Shown here: piece after piece, positions 52,609-61,600 of the stretch | Layout of the letters: each line of letters opens with the position of its first letter | Numbering within the stretch: position 1 is the stretch's first letter | Virus record (IMG/VR): IMGVR_UViG_3300028422_000919 | Location: 338,384-402,383 of that record | Reading direction: 5' to 3' (one strand) | DNA length: 64,000 nt | Source of the DNA: a virus | Made by a program: the position numbers and the translations under genes | Notes under the pieces: model-generated | Databases searched by the model: none | Told to the model about the DNA's origin: nothing | Seen by the model: only the letters and a program-made list of their open reading frames with translations

Positions 52609-53238
52609 TCACACCTCAGGCAGCAGGGCAGCAACCAGCTCAATGGCCGTAGGGTTTAGGAACTCAGCTACCCTTCGTAGCCGCTCCCACAAAAAGCTGG
52701 CCTCCGGTGTGGGGTTCCCGTGGATGGCCTCAGCCATCACCGCCAGCAACTCATGCTCCCTTCCAGGGAACTGCTTCACCAGTTTCGGGATCTCATAGTA
52801 TCTGTCAGGGGTGAGTGCGGCTCTCACCAAATCTCGGCCCCCCGCCTCCAGCTCATCGTCCATTTCATCGGGGTTGAAGTCGGGGCACCACCGTGGGAGG
52901 CAACGGCTACGGATCGTGGGCCGGACCCCTTCCAGGTCATGTGCCCACAGGACCGCTTTTGTCCACTCGGCGGGTTCCTCGATGATCTTGAGGAAAGCGT
53001 CGTTGACCTTTTCCACCTGGGCGGCCTGCCTGGAGGTCTGGTCCAGGGGACCAACGACAACTACCCCCACGGCCGAGCCGACGGGAGTCGATTTCAGGAG
53101 GGAGACGATCTCTCGGGCTTGATCCATCTTGAGCCCTTCATCTCCGAAGGGAGGAGCCAGAAGACGGCCTTGCTTATGAGCCTCCGCAAGAGCGGCTTGT
53201 CGGGCACCCGGCCCATACATCAACACAGTGGAACCCAT
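52609..53238 (-). CDS. holB: DNA polymerase III delta-prime-like clamp loader protein
   Basis: A short (209 aa) AAA-type protein lacking a Walker A motif, as usual for delta-prime. The signature NDAFLKIIEEPAEWTKAVL followed by PTIRSRC (the SRC arginine-finger motif) identifies it. N-terminal GPGARQAALAEAHKQGRLL replaces the nucleotide-binding loop. The collar domain is reduced compared with cellular HolB (over 300 aa). GGAGG-rich sequence precedes the ATG. Together with DnaX and delta it completes the clamp loader. Confidence 0.82.
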   Translation of the reverse strand: MGSTVLMYGPGARQAALAEAHKQGRLLAPPFGDEGLKMDQAREIVSLLKSTPVGSAVGVVVVGPLDQTSRQAAQVEKVNDAFLKIIEEPAEWTKAVLWAHDLEGVRPTIRSRCLPRWCPDFNPDEMDDELEAGGRDLVRAALTPDRYYEIPKLVKQFPGREHELLAVMAEAIHGNPTPEASFLWERLRRVAEFLNPTAIELVAALLPEV

Positions 53239-53322
53239 GCTCGTTTCCTCCCCCCAGGTCTACCCGAGGGGGACAGAAACATACCTACTGGCGGTGGGGG
53301 ATGGTACTACCCTGCGAAATCC

Positions 53323-53541
53323 TCAGTGGGTGAACGACCAGACTCCCCCACAAGTTTCGCATTGGTAGCGGCGCCAGGTTCCCCCTCCCGCTACCAGCGG
53401 GTTGGTCTTGATCAGGGTCATCCGGGCGTATTTGCCCTCGCACCCCTCACGGGCACGGCAAGCCATCCAGACGACGTTCTGATCTTTTCCGGGGGCCGAA
53501 GGCTGGGGTACGAGATTGGGAACTTGAGGTCCATTGCTCAT
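53323..53541 (-). CDS. Small zinc-ribbon-like protein, 72 aa
   Basis: The ATG has a GGGAG site. Two cysteine groups are visible: ACRAREGCEG (C-x5-C) and, near the end, YQCETCGGVW (C-x2-C), a zinc-ribbon-like pattern as in small transcription or replication accessory proteins. The N terminus is Pro-rich and probably disordered. Between the delta-prime gene and the 178-aa gene. Function unknown. Confidence 0.57.
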   Translation of the reverse strand: MSNGPQVPNLVPQPSAPGKDQNVVWMACRAREGCEGKYARMTLIKTNPLVAGGGTWRRYQCETCGGVWSFTH

Positions 53542-53553
53542 GGTGGGTCTCCC

Positions 53554-54090
53554 TCAGCAGTCGAACTGCGTGTATGTCAAAGGATCGGGAAGATCCGAAC
53601 GGATCACAGGTTCTCCGGGGGCTCCGTGGTCTGAGGTGACGATCACTGCCGGGGAGCCCATCTGCTCATCGGTGGGAAGATACCCGGCGTCCTGGCATCC
53701 CTGGATCAAAGCCTCCGCATAGAAGTCCATCAACGAATCCCACTGGCCTCCCTGGAAGAACGACCGCAGGACGTGGTTCTCGGTGACCGTGATCTTGGTG
53801 GTAGGGACCCCTGTTCTGGTGGGGACCTCTTCGGAGGTCTGAATCTTGAACCGAGCATCTTCCAGAATGGGGACCACCACTTGATGCCAAAGCCCCGACT
53901 CCACCTGCATGGGAAAGTAGGCTTGAAACCTGTTGGCCAAGGAACCTCGGAATTCCAAACTGACCTGCACGAATCTGGAAGGGCCGGCCATCGTGGATTC
54001 GGGAAAATCCAGCACGGCCCGTCCTACCGCCAGGTGCATACAGGCCACCGCCAGCCCCTCGACGAATTTCTTGTGGGTGTCAATCGACAT
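53554..54090 (-). CDS. Hypothetical protein, 178 aa
   Basis: Start at ATG 54090 with GGAGG five bases upstream. The protein has an N-terminal helix (DTHKKFVEGLAVACMHLAVGR), a central strand-rich region and an acidic C-terminal part (DLPDPLTYTQF). No domain is recognised. It is the first gene of the minus-strand clamp-loader operon and follows the non-coding stretch with GAAAGTTT repeats, which may control it. Confidence 0.53.
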   Translation of the reverse strand: MSIDTHKKFVEGLAVACMHLAVGRAVLDFPESTMAGPSRFVQVSLEFRGSLANRFQAYFPMQVESGLWHQVVVPILEDARFKIQTSEEVPTRTGVPTTKITVTENHVLRSFFQGGQWDSLMDFYAEALIQGCQDAGYLPTDEQMGSPAVIVTSDHGAPGEPVIRSDLPDPLTYTQFDC

Positions 54091-54130
54091 CACGGCCTCC
54101 ACCCTCAGAAGTTCCAGAGGAAGACTACCG

Positions 54131-54255
54131 AAAAGTTTCAGAACGCAACAGTGAGGGCGGAAGTTTGCTCTGGACTGAAACTTTCGCCCCCTGAAAGTTC
54201 CTCAAGGGCAAAGTTTTGCCCCTGAAAGTTTGGTGTGCCCAAACTTCGGGCACAC
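54131..54255. repeat. Array of GAAAGTTT-like motifs with two hairpins
   Basis: About seven copies of GAAAGTTT or its complement occur in 125 bases: 54131-54138, 54160-54166, 54177-54185 (inverted), 54193-54200, 54206-54221 (inside the palindrome GGGCAAAGTTTTGCCC), 54224-54231 and 54241-54247 (in the loop of the inverted repeat GTGTGCCC/GGGCACAC at 54233-54240 and 54248-54255). Lies 40-165 bases upstream of the clamp-loader operon. Could be protein-binding sites, an origin or an mRNA leader structure. Confidence 0.6.
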
Positions 54256-54787
54256 CCCACCTATACCATAGCTGGGTTGACGGCTACCGTAAGGGCTGCC
54301 TACGTATGGGGAGCATCCTCAGTAGGATCTGTAGGAGGCTCAGTTGTTGGGGCTCTACGAGTTTTCGTATCGCTTTCGGGATCTGGTGTAGTTACGGTCG
54401 TCCTTCGGACTCCCTGGGAGCATTGATCCTACTGATCCATCCTAATGCTCTCCCGGAAGGTTTCCCCGAAGGACGAAGAGGGCTGCCTGAACCCCAGGCA
54501 TCCGAACCGCCTGGGAGACTCCCTCTCGGGGCCATACCTCCTGTCGGAGGGGTAGGCCACGCCGAGGCTGACCTTCCCACCCGAGGGGTCGTTCGGGACC
54601 CGCAGGGTGGGAACTAGTGGTTCAAAGACCATGCGACCTGGCGGCGTCCTGCACAGCTCAACGGCTTCCGCTCTGGTTTCCCAGTTGCCCAGGGGGATGA
54701 CCCAGGCACACCCCCAGTAGGGGGAGGTCACGGCGACTATACCCGAAAAGTGAAGGGTGGGGAACGGGGAAGATCGAAACCGGGGGA
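54256..54787. other. Largely non-coding stretch between two minus-strand genes
   Basis: About 530 bases with no convincing gene apart from the weak candidate at 54429-54731. Promoter-like strings are present: on the minus strand TTACGG, 16 bases, TATGGT (54268-54295), which could drive the operon starting at 54090; on the plus strand TTGACG near 54287. An imperfect inverted repeat GGGAGCATT...AATGCTCTCCC spans about 54415-54453. No tRNA fold is seen. Confidence 0.4.
54429..54731 (-). CDS. Doubtful small gene, 100 aa
   Basis: A GTG-started reading frame of 100 codons rich in Arg, Pro, Trp and Cys (WGCAWVIPLGNWETRAEAVE at the start). There is no good ribosome binding site. The N-terminal stretch looks protein-like, but the lower half is low in secondary-structure signal. 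It is listed because it is the only candidate in a gap of nearly 700 bases. Confidence 0.28.
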   Translation of the reverse strand: MTSPYWGCAWVIPLGNWETRAEAVELCRTPPGRMVFEPLVPTLRVPNDPSGGKVSLGVAYPSDRRYGPERESPRRFGCLGFRQPSSSFGETFRESIRMDQ

Positions 54788-55978
54788 TTAGCCTCGCAGG
54801 AGGGGAACCAGGTGCTGGCGGAGTTCGGGGTGTCCGGAGGCCAGCTTACACACGTCCTGGCGGAGGATAGCCTCCATCTGGAACCCGTACTTGCGGAACC
54901 GACCGAACGTGCTCTCGTCCTCCATGATGTCGGACCAGGAGATGTCCTGGGTCTCCACACCCAACGTATCCAGCCTGTTCCGCACCGCCCGCTGAAGAGA
55001 CTGGTTTCCTTCCATGGCCTGGAAAATGACAGGCATGGCGGCCATCCAGTGCTTTTTGACTTTGACTTTTGCCGCAGCCTCTCCTTTGCTGTCCATCCCC
55101 GGAACGATGTATCCGGCAGCTTCCGCAAGCTCCTTCCCCGAGATGAACTCTCCACGATTCAGAGCCTCCCACCAAGCCTGCATGGTGGGGATGGCGGCAG
55201 TGGGAATCTTCGTGTCGATGATCTTTTTGATAGCCTGCCGGACGGCCTTCCCCAGCGGGTCGTTGGAGAAGAAAACCATGTCGAACACGTCCCTCGACAC
55301 CTGAGAGGGATCAGCCACGCCACCATGGCCGCCTTCCTCGGTCTGCCCGTGCGGTCCGGTGTCCAGAGTAATCCCCTGGATCCTCTGGTGGCGACGGAGC
55401 TTGTTGATCACGTTAAGAGCGGCCTTCTTGAGGCTCTTGCCAAGGGCCCCAGCGGCAACTTTGCCCGGGGATTCAGTACCGTCCAGGATGCCCGCCGAGA
55501 GGAATTTGCCGGCTTCCCAGAATTTGTTCTTGATCTTGCGGCGGACGACCTCCCCTTCTTCATCGACGTCGGCTCCCAGGCCAGCAACGCCGTCCTGGAC
55601 GACATCCTCCCCGGTCATGTCGGGGACCCCCGAGCGGCTGAGCCAACCGTCGAGTTGCCGGGTGAGCATCCGCACCATCCCCGTAGAGTTCGGGAGGAAC
55701 CAGTCGGGGTCCATGTCAGGGACGTACTCGGCCAGGTGGGCCTGGGCTTTCTTCAGCCCTCTCATGGGGTTCTGAGCCCAGGTGAACTCCCGGACCCCCG
55801 CTGCCCCCTCAAGGATGACCAGGCGGGCCATCACGTCGTAAAGGCCGTCCTCCGTCAGGGCCTTCTTCAGGTGGCGGTACGCCAGCCGGATGGCGGCCTG
55901 TTTCCCTCGGCTGGCAAAACGCTTATGAGAGGTTTCCCGGAGCGTAATCAGAGCCAAGAGCTTCTGGTACATGTTCAT
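54788..55978 (-). CDS. Sigma-like helical protein with C-terminal motif B, 396 aa
   Basis: ATG with GAGG eight bases upstream, divergent from the plus-strand gene. Residues 27-40 (QAAIRLAYRHLKKA) resemble motif A and residues 372-396 (QDVCKLASGHPELRQHLVPL end) are a clear motif B. The middle has DMTGEDVVQDGVAGL (120-134), like the start of sigma-70 region 2, and KKAALNVINKLRRHQRIQ (184-201); the later helices near 290-330 could form a region 4-like part. If both readings hold, it would be a sigma-like protein bearing the packaging-type tag, possibly injected with DNA. The sigma similarity is weak. Confidence 0.48.
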   Translation of the reverse strand: MNMYQKLLALITLRETSHKRFASRGKQAAIRLAYRHLKKALTEDGLYDVMARLVILEGAAGVREFTWAQNPMRGLKKAQAHLAEYVPDMDPDWFLPNSTGMVRMLTRQLDGWLSRSGVPDMTGEDVVQDGVAGLGADVDEEGEVVRRKIKNKFWEAGKFLSAGILDGTESPGKVAAGALGKSLKKAALNVINKLRRHQRIQGITLDTGPHGQTEEGGHGGVADPSQVSRDVFDMVFFSNDPLGKAVRQAIKKIIDTKIPTAAIPTMQAWWEALNRGEFISGKELAEAAGYIVPGMDSKGEAAAKVKVKKHWMAAMPVIFQAMEGNQSLQRAVRNRLDTLGVETQDISWSDIMEDESTFGRFRKYGFQMEAILRQDVCKLASGHPELRQHLVPLLRG

Positions 55979-56081
55979 GCTATGATCCTCATTGGAGCCG
56001 GGAACCCCCCGGGCCTGTTCCTGTTGAAGGTGGGGTATAGGAACCCTACCGATCTCATCCCCATGTCGGACCTTCTGGTGC

Positions 56082-56109
56082 TTGACTTCCTAAGCCAACT
56101 TGGTATGGT
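56082..56109 (+). promoter_or_regulatory. Sigma-70-type promoter for the plus-strand gene
   Basis: TTGACT (56082-56087), 16-base spacer, TATGGT (56104-56109), 100 bases before the start at 56209. The 230-base divergent region also contains CCTATACC on the minus strand near 56030 that might serve the 396-aa gene. The ribosome binding site AAGGAGG precedes the plus-strand ATG by seven bases. Confidence 0.5.
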
Positions 56110-56208
56110 TGTCCAGTCGGGGAGCGACCCAGACCCACTCGGAACGAGATTTCGTCTACCGTCGCTGCCCGGAATTTTTCCAAGGCCACAGGCCAAGGAG
56201 GATGCCGC

Positions 56209-57732
56209 ATGTCGGTTCCGCAGCAGCCCGGGAATTTCGCCCGGGGGGAGCTTCACCAAGCTCTCTTCGCCCACTTCGCCAAGTCCCCCATTAACACGCC
56301 GCACGATGCCAGACAGGTTCTCGACCAGGTGATGATCGATCTGGGAAGGGACGATGACCGTAGTCGCAAAGCCATCCGGAAAAGTTTCTACAAGATGGTG
56401 GATGGCGGCTACATGCGTCAGACTGGCCGGGGTTCCTGGGCGTTGACCGAGTCGGGGATGGAGGTGTTCATCTCCAAGTCCAATGGACAGAAACCAGCCC
56501 CCAAAAAGAACATCGACGCTTCACCTCTCCCCAAGCCGAAGCCCCCGACCCCCGAGCAGAGTTACGCCGCCCAGCTCGCCAACAACGTAGGTACGTTGGC
56601 GATGAGGGATGATTTGTCTTTCACGATGCGGACTCGTACCCTCGACGAGCTGAACCGGGACATCATCGACACGTCGATGCAGGTGGACAAGGTGGAGAAA
56701 GCCACAGAGGCCGCACTGGAGCAGATTCGGGAGACCCGCCGAATGGTCGAAAAGCTGAAGATGGACCGGGCCATCTCTGAAGCTCGGGCCACAAAGGAGA
56801 GAGTCCAGAAGCGCCTCGCCCAGGTGTTGGACACCCAACAGAAGGTGTACGCTGAGCTGGCTTCTCTCCGGGCCGAGGTCAACGCTTTCCAGACTGAGAC
56901 TCCTAGCATGGATAATGCTGTCGTTGTCCCTGAGAGCAACGACGGGGACGACGGGGACGAGGGGGACGAGGGGGACGAGGGGGACGACGACCCGGACCTA
57001 TCGGGGCCGGACGATCACCGTCGTTCGGCCCCTGACAAGAACTACACCTCTGAGTGGTTGAGCACTCACCTTCGCCCCACGGGGCGAAGCGGCGAATCAA
57101 AATTGATGCGGGCCATGAAGGCTGCCGTCCGCTCGAAATGTCCGATCTCCGCTCAGTCTGATAAAGTGGAGGACCACATCCAGGAGTTCCTGTTGAAGCT
57201 GGTTCGTCGGGACGGCCTCCGTAAGAAGATCTTGGCAGGCGACAAGATCACCTACAGCCATCTGGCCTCCTACGCCGTCCGTAGCGCCTGGACGGACGCC
57301 CGGAACGCCGGCACAGAGCCGGTGGAGCGGGAGATGTACGGTGCCCGGACGGAGAGGGAGCGGAGAGAATGGGGGGACACCCCCCTCCCAGAACTCCCTC
57401 AGACAAAGCCAGACTCCCGACTCATTTGGGGAGGGGAGGAAGATGGAAACTCCGCCATCGTCGGCGTCGTCGACGCCGCCAACCCTCCTGACGTTTTGTT
57501 CCAGCAGCGGAAAGACTTCGAGGTTATGTGGTCTCGTATCGAGACCGTCATGCGGTCTCAGAAACCCCAAGCGTGGGAGCGGTACTCCGGAATCTTGCGG
57601 ATGAAGTACCAAGGGCTTTCGACAGACGACATTGCCGAGAAAGAGAACGTCTCTACCCACCGGGCGGCATCCCTGATCCAGGAAGCCAAGTCTGCCATTC
57701 GTGCGGTGGGGTTCGAGAGTCTTATGGCTTAG
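56209..57732 (+). CDS. Winged-helix, coiled-coil and sigma-like regulator, 507 aa
   Basis: The only plus-strand gene. ATG with AAGGAGG. Domains: residues 12-90, a winged helix (RKAIRKSFYKMVDGGYMRQT then GRGSWALTESG); 145-230, coiled coil; 245-262, an acidic tract from a GACGAGGGG-type DNA repeat; 300-380, a region resembling sigma region 2 (DKVEDHIQEFLLKLVRRDGL, then SHLASYAVRSAWTDAR); 455-500, a helix-turn-helix like sigma region 4 (ILRMKYQGLSTDDIAEKENV). Opposite orientation and its own promoter suggest an early regulator or phage sigma factor. Function is inferred from fold-type resemblance. Confidence 0.62.
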   Translation: MSVPQQPGNFARGELHQALFAHFAKSPINTPHDARQVLDQVMIDLGRDDDRSRKAIRKSFYKMVDGGYMRQTGRGSWALTESGMEVFISKSNGQKPAPKKNIDASPLPKPKPPTPEQSYAAQLANNVGTLAMRDDLSFTMRTRTLDELNRDIIDTSMQVDKVEKATEAALEQIRETRRMVEKLKMDRAISEARATKERVQKRLAQVLDTQQKVYAELASLRAEVNAFQTETPSMDNAVVVPESNDGDDGDEGDEGDEGDDDPDLSGPDDHRRSAPDKNYTSEWLSTHLRPTGRSGESKLMRAMKAAVRSKCPISAQSDKVEDHIQEFLLKLVRRDGLRKKILAGDKITYSHLASYAVRSAWTDARNAGTEPVEREMYGARTERERREWGDTPLPELPQTKPDSRLIWGGEEDGNSAIVGVVDAANPPDVLFQQRKDFEVMWSRIETVMRSQKPQAWERYSGILRMKYQGLSTDDIAEKENVSTHRAASLIQEAKSAIRAVGFESLMA

Positions 57733-57787
57733 GTTGGACGTCTGGCTCCCAGGGGGTTCTAGGGCACATTCTCGTGCCACCGCCTGC

Positions 57788-58309
57788 TTAGAAAAAATCT
57801 CCGGGGGCAGTACGGTAGAACCAGTCGAGGATAACCCTCGACTCGTTAGGGGTCAGTCGGCGGCGGGTATTGACTAGCTTGTTGATCTCCCGAGGAAAAT
57901 TCCCCCCGTCTACCTCCCAGTCCATGACGAACATGTTGGCCCTGGCGAGGTCCTTCTGCTCATTGGGGGTTAGGGGTTTCTCCGTTGCCTGCCGCAACGG
58001 TTCCCGAGAGAAAGTTCGAGCAACGGGGTCTTCTTCGTAGAGGGCCATGAGGTCGAAGGATCCTCCTTCGGGAAGTTTCATCTCCAGAGCGGCCATCCGG
58101 CGGACGAACGCCCGCATGATGTCCTCGATCTCCGCCAGCTCGTACCCCTCGGTGAGTAGCAGGTTGACGAACCTCTGTTTGTTGGCGTTGATGACATTGG
58201 ATCTGAGTCCCTGACCACTTAGGGAGTGGATGTATGCTTCCCACTCTCCCAATGTCTTGGGGGGCGCCAGCTCTGCGTACATGGATTCGAGTTCGGCCAT
58301 CTTGCCCAT
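57788..58309 (-). CDS. Hypothetical protein, 173 aa
   Basis: Converges on the plus-strand regulator; 55 bases lie between the two stops without a clear terminator. The protein is helical (LGEWEAYIHSLSGQGLRSNV; YELAEIEDIMRAFVRRMAAL) and ends in RRLTPNESRVILDWFYRTAP. It has no cysteine or recognised motif. It starts four bases after the 113-aa gene. Confidence 0.53.
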   Translation of the reverse strand: MGKMAELESMYAELAPPKTLGEWEAYIHSLSGQGLRSNVINANKQRFVNLLLTEGYELAEIEDIMRAFVRRMAALEMKLPEGGSFDLMALYEEDPVARTFSREPLRQATEKPLTPNEQKDLARANMFVMDWEVDGGNFPREINKLVNTRRRLTPNESRVILDWFYRTAPGDFF

Positions 58310-58312
58310 AGG

Positions 58313-58654
58313 TCACTCCGTAGCCAGCATGGCTCCCAGCACGTCGAGGGGGCCTTTCCCTACCCAGGTACCTGGTTCGAGCCGGAGGGCCCCCAGGATG
58401 TAGTTCCCGCCCCCAAACAGGATGTCACAGTTTTCCCGGGAGTCGGCCTCGTCAGTCTCTCGGAACCAACACCACAGCTCCATCCCACGACTGCCCCGGC
58501 GGAAGGCGATGGCCGACTTCTTGGATCCGCTGTAGCGTTGGACTAGGTCCTCCATGATGCTGTAGTACTGATCCATCGACTCAGAGAGTCTCTTCTGGGC
58601 AAGACCTCCCCGAGCTACCTTCCAGATAGCCTTCATCCTCTCGACGTTGCTCAT
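58313..58654 (-). CDS. Hypothetical protein, 113 aa
   Basis: The start at ATG 58654 lies one base after the helicase stop. Residues 7-22 (MKAIWKVARGGLAQKR) distantly resemble motif A. The rest is a compact domain (SAIAFRRGSRGMELWCWFRE; CDILFGGGNYILGALRLEPG). No family is recognised. Coupled to the helicase gene by position. Confidence 0.52.
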   Translation of the reverse strand: MSNVERMKAIWKVARGGLAQKRLSESMDQYYSIMEDLVQRYSGSKKSAIAFRRGSRGMELWCWFRETDEADSRENCDILFGGGNYILGALRLEPGTWVGKGPLDVLGAMLATE

Positions 58655-58655
58655 G

Positions 58656-61600
58656 TCAAGTCCTCGGCGGTTTGCTACGTCCAACGTAGGGGCTTGCCAT
58701 CAACTCCATCACCTCACGGTCCAACCGCACGTTTCCGGCGTCCCTCTTGGTGATCTCGTCCCACTCCAGCCCCAGGTTCTTGGCCTGTGCGTCTTTGATG
58801 ATACGGTCGAACAGGTCTGACTCCATCGACTGGAACCAGCGGCGGATTTCATCGAGGGTGGCATCGAATTCGTCCAGGTTCTCCGGGTCGTGGGAGAACG
58901 TGGCGTCGATGGTCACCTCATCCACGGGTTGCTCCTGCCCCTGACGCCAGGACCGGGCGGTCCTTTGCTTCATGTTCTCCGAGCTGAACGTGTCCCGGTC
59001 GAGGTGGATGACCGTGTCGAACGACTGGAGATTGTGCCCGAATTGGTATGTCTGCCCCAGCAGAGTACATGTCTTGATCCTGCTGTTGGGACTCACGACC
59101 TCCTTGAGCACGAACTGCTGCCAGCGGTCCGCTTTGTAGTGTACGTTGTAGAGACGGTGCGCCGGCAGTTCAGGCCAGCGCCGATATGCCTTGGCCTTGA
59201 ACGGTAGCGGGATGCGGGCCTTGCCCCCTTGGAGATTAGACAGGGCCGCACGGGCTTTGTCCTCGTCCCCCCGGAAGATGCGGACCACCTCTCGGGGGTC
59301 CACGTCAAAGGCGACCTCGTGGACCTCCCCGCCAGAGCTGTAGATGTTGATGGAGTCGTTTAGGGCGACGACATGCCAACCCGGGATAGTCTTCGCCAGA
59401 TGCTCTCCCGCCATCCGGCAGAGCTTCTTGTCATCTGCGAACACCAGCGCCCGGCTCGCCCCCTCGGCAGCTTCCAGCTTATCCGAGATGGTTTTGGTCA
59501 TGGCCTCCAGCTTAGGGTTCCCCAGGCGGTCCCCGATGCCCCGCAGGTCCTCCGGGGTGTACTTCTCCCCCCACGCCTTCAGCACCCTCCAGAGAGCCCT
59601 TGGGACAGGTTTTCCGTCAGGGGTCTCCCGAGTCTCCAACATGTGGGCCACGTCCTGCATAGCGTCTCGGGGATAGTTGGACAGGCCGTTCAGGAGCTTC
59701 AAAATCGGCCGGAACTGAAGCCCAAAGGCCCGTTCGATCTCCGGGTCTCTTGCCTCAGGGATGACTTTGCCGTCCGGGGCAAAGCCTCGGTCACGGAACT
59801 TCGCTACCAGTCCCCTCATGAGACGGGGCATCGTGGAGGTCACGTCCCGGTAGATGGACTCTACAGCGGAATCCATCTCCACAGCCAGGGTTTCCGGGCG
59901 CAGTGCGGGCAGCTCGAACTCTTCGACGTCGGTTTTGTCAGCGTAGAAGACGTTGCTCTTCACCCAGGTGTCCAGGTCATTTTTGACCAGGGGGTCCTCT
60001 TTGACGCCGACCACCCGGCCGCCCACCCGATCGGTAAATCGCTCCATGAACCGTCGCATCTCTACCCGGTTCCGCTTGGCTCCCTCGGACTTGGACGACA
60101 GGTCGATGTTGTTAGCGATGGCTGCCAACAGATACGCCTGCTCGGGCTCCCGCTCCATCGGAGAAGCGGAGAGCAGGATCTTTCTTGGGTGGAAGATGCC
60201 GTTGGCAGATTTGAACTTGGAAGAACTGGGGCTCGCCAGCTCCTGGGCCTCATCGAAAAAGATGGCGGTGTAGAGTTGGATGTCCCAGACCTTGCCCTCA
60301 GCACCCTGCTTCGGGCTCATTCCCCGCTCACGGCTCTTCCAGTACCCCACAGCTTTGAGAGACCGTGGGATGGTCCCTGAGGCTGCGGACCGACTGAACT
60401 CACTGTACGAGATGATGTCCACGACATCCAGGAGACTGGTCGAGGCGTCCCTCTCCAGAAACCCTCGGATCTCCTTGGGCAAGTTTCCCTTGAGGGAACC
60501 GGGGGACACGAACAGAAACCGTCCGTTGGTCTGGATGTTTTTGCCAGTGCTGGGGTCTCTATATGTAGCACCAATTTCCCCGAGTCCGTCCCGGGTGAGT
60601 TTTTGCATCATGCCGATAGCAGTGAGGGTGTTGTGATTAATCACCCCGTTGCCCACGAAACAGTGAGAGGGGTGATCTACTTCGATGTCCATCACGACTG
60701 CCACGGAGTCCTCGCAGACCTCGATGGGGTCGTAGAAGAACCGGCGGTCCACCACATGTGAGATGGCCTTGAAGCTGGGGTGGTCATGGCAACAGAGCGC
60801 CGCTGCTTTGCCGAGCATGCCGGACAGGAATGAGTAGGTGGGGTTCCGGCGGCCCCGTCGTACATGGTTCACCGTGTTGTAGAACGCTGGTCCATGCTGT
60901 CGCCGGAACCCGCTGACGTTAGTGTCCCCTTGGATCAGCATCTCATCGAAAAGCCGGCCAACCTCCACGGCAAGGTGGGGCACTGTGTCGAGATTGGAGT
61001 TCCGGCTCGAAGGTGTATTAACGAAAGCTGCCTGTTTCCGCTCGGACACGAACCCGATCTCCTGCCAGTACCGGACGGCATCCTCCCCTGTGATAGTCAC
61101 TCGCCAGTACGTGTGATCGAAACCTTTCACCTTCTTGGGGTGACGACTGCACAGGACGTTGAATCGGAGCAGGAGAACCTGAAGCTCCCGACCCAACTGC
61201 TCAGAAGCGGTCGTGAACTCGATGTTGGCACGAGATCCCTGAACATGGCCCTCAGCATCCACCAGCCCACGAATGAACTGGCGCATCGTCTCTTTGGTGG
61301 AACGTAGGATGATTTCTGGTACAGCCTTGTCCTTGGCGACCCCCATGCCGACCCCCATGCGAAGCAGGTACTCCCGCAGGAATCGACTCATCACCACGAT
61401 GTCCTTGTCGGGCTGGGTTTCCAAGCCCAGCAGGCGATGCAGCAGAGCTTCGATGTCTGCTCGGACCTCGGGGTTTTTCTCCGGGCACTGGCTGATTGAG
61501 AACAGCTTGTGATGGTTCGTCCATCCCTCGGCCACGATGTACCCGAGAAGCCGCCCCATCTCAGGAGACATCCGGTCAGGTACCGGGAAAATGTTCACGT

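Noticed and set aside
54216-54617. Plus-strand reading frame of 133 codons
   Set aside because: No ribosome binding site, odd composition, and it overlaps the other weak candidate on the minus strand; neither end fits a neighbouring transcription unit.
54103-54787. tRNA genes or a CRISPR-like array in the largest gap
   Set aside because: No cloverleaf with CCA-end features is seen, and the GAAAGTTT motifs are irregularly spaced and partly inverted, without the uniform spacers of a CRISPR array.
57733-57787. Bidirectional terminator between the convergent genes
   Set aside because: Only a five-base stem (GGCAC/GTGCC) without a T tract on either strand; too weak to list.
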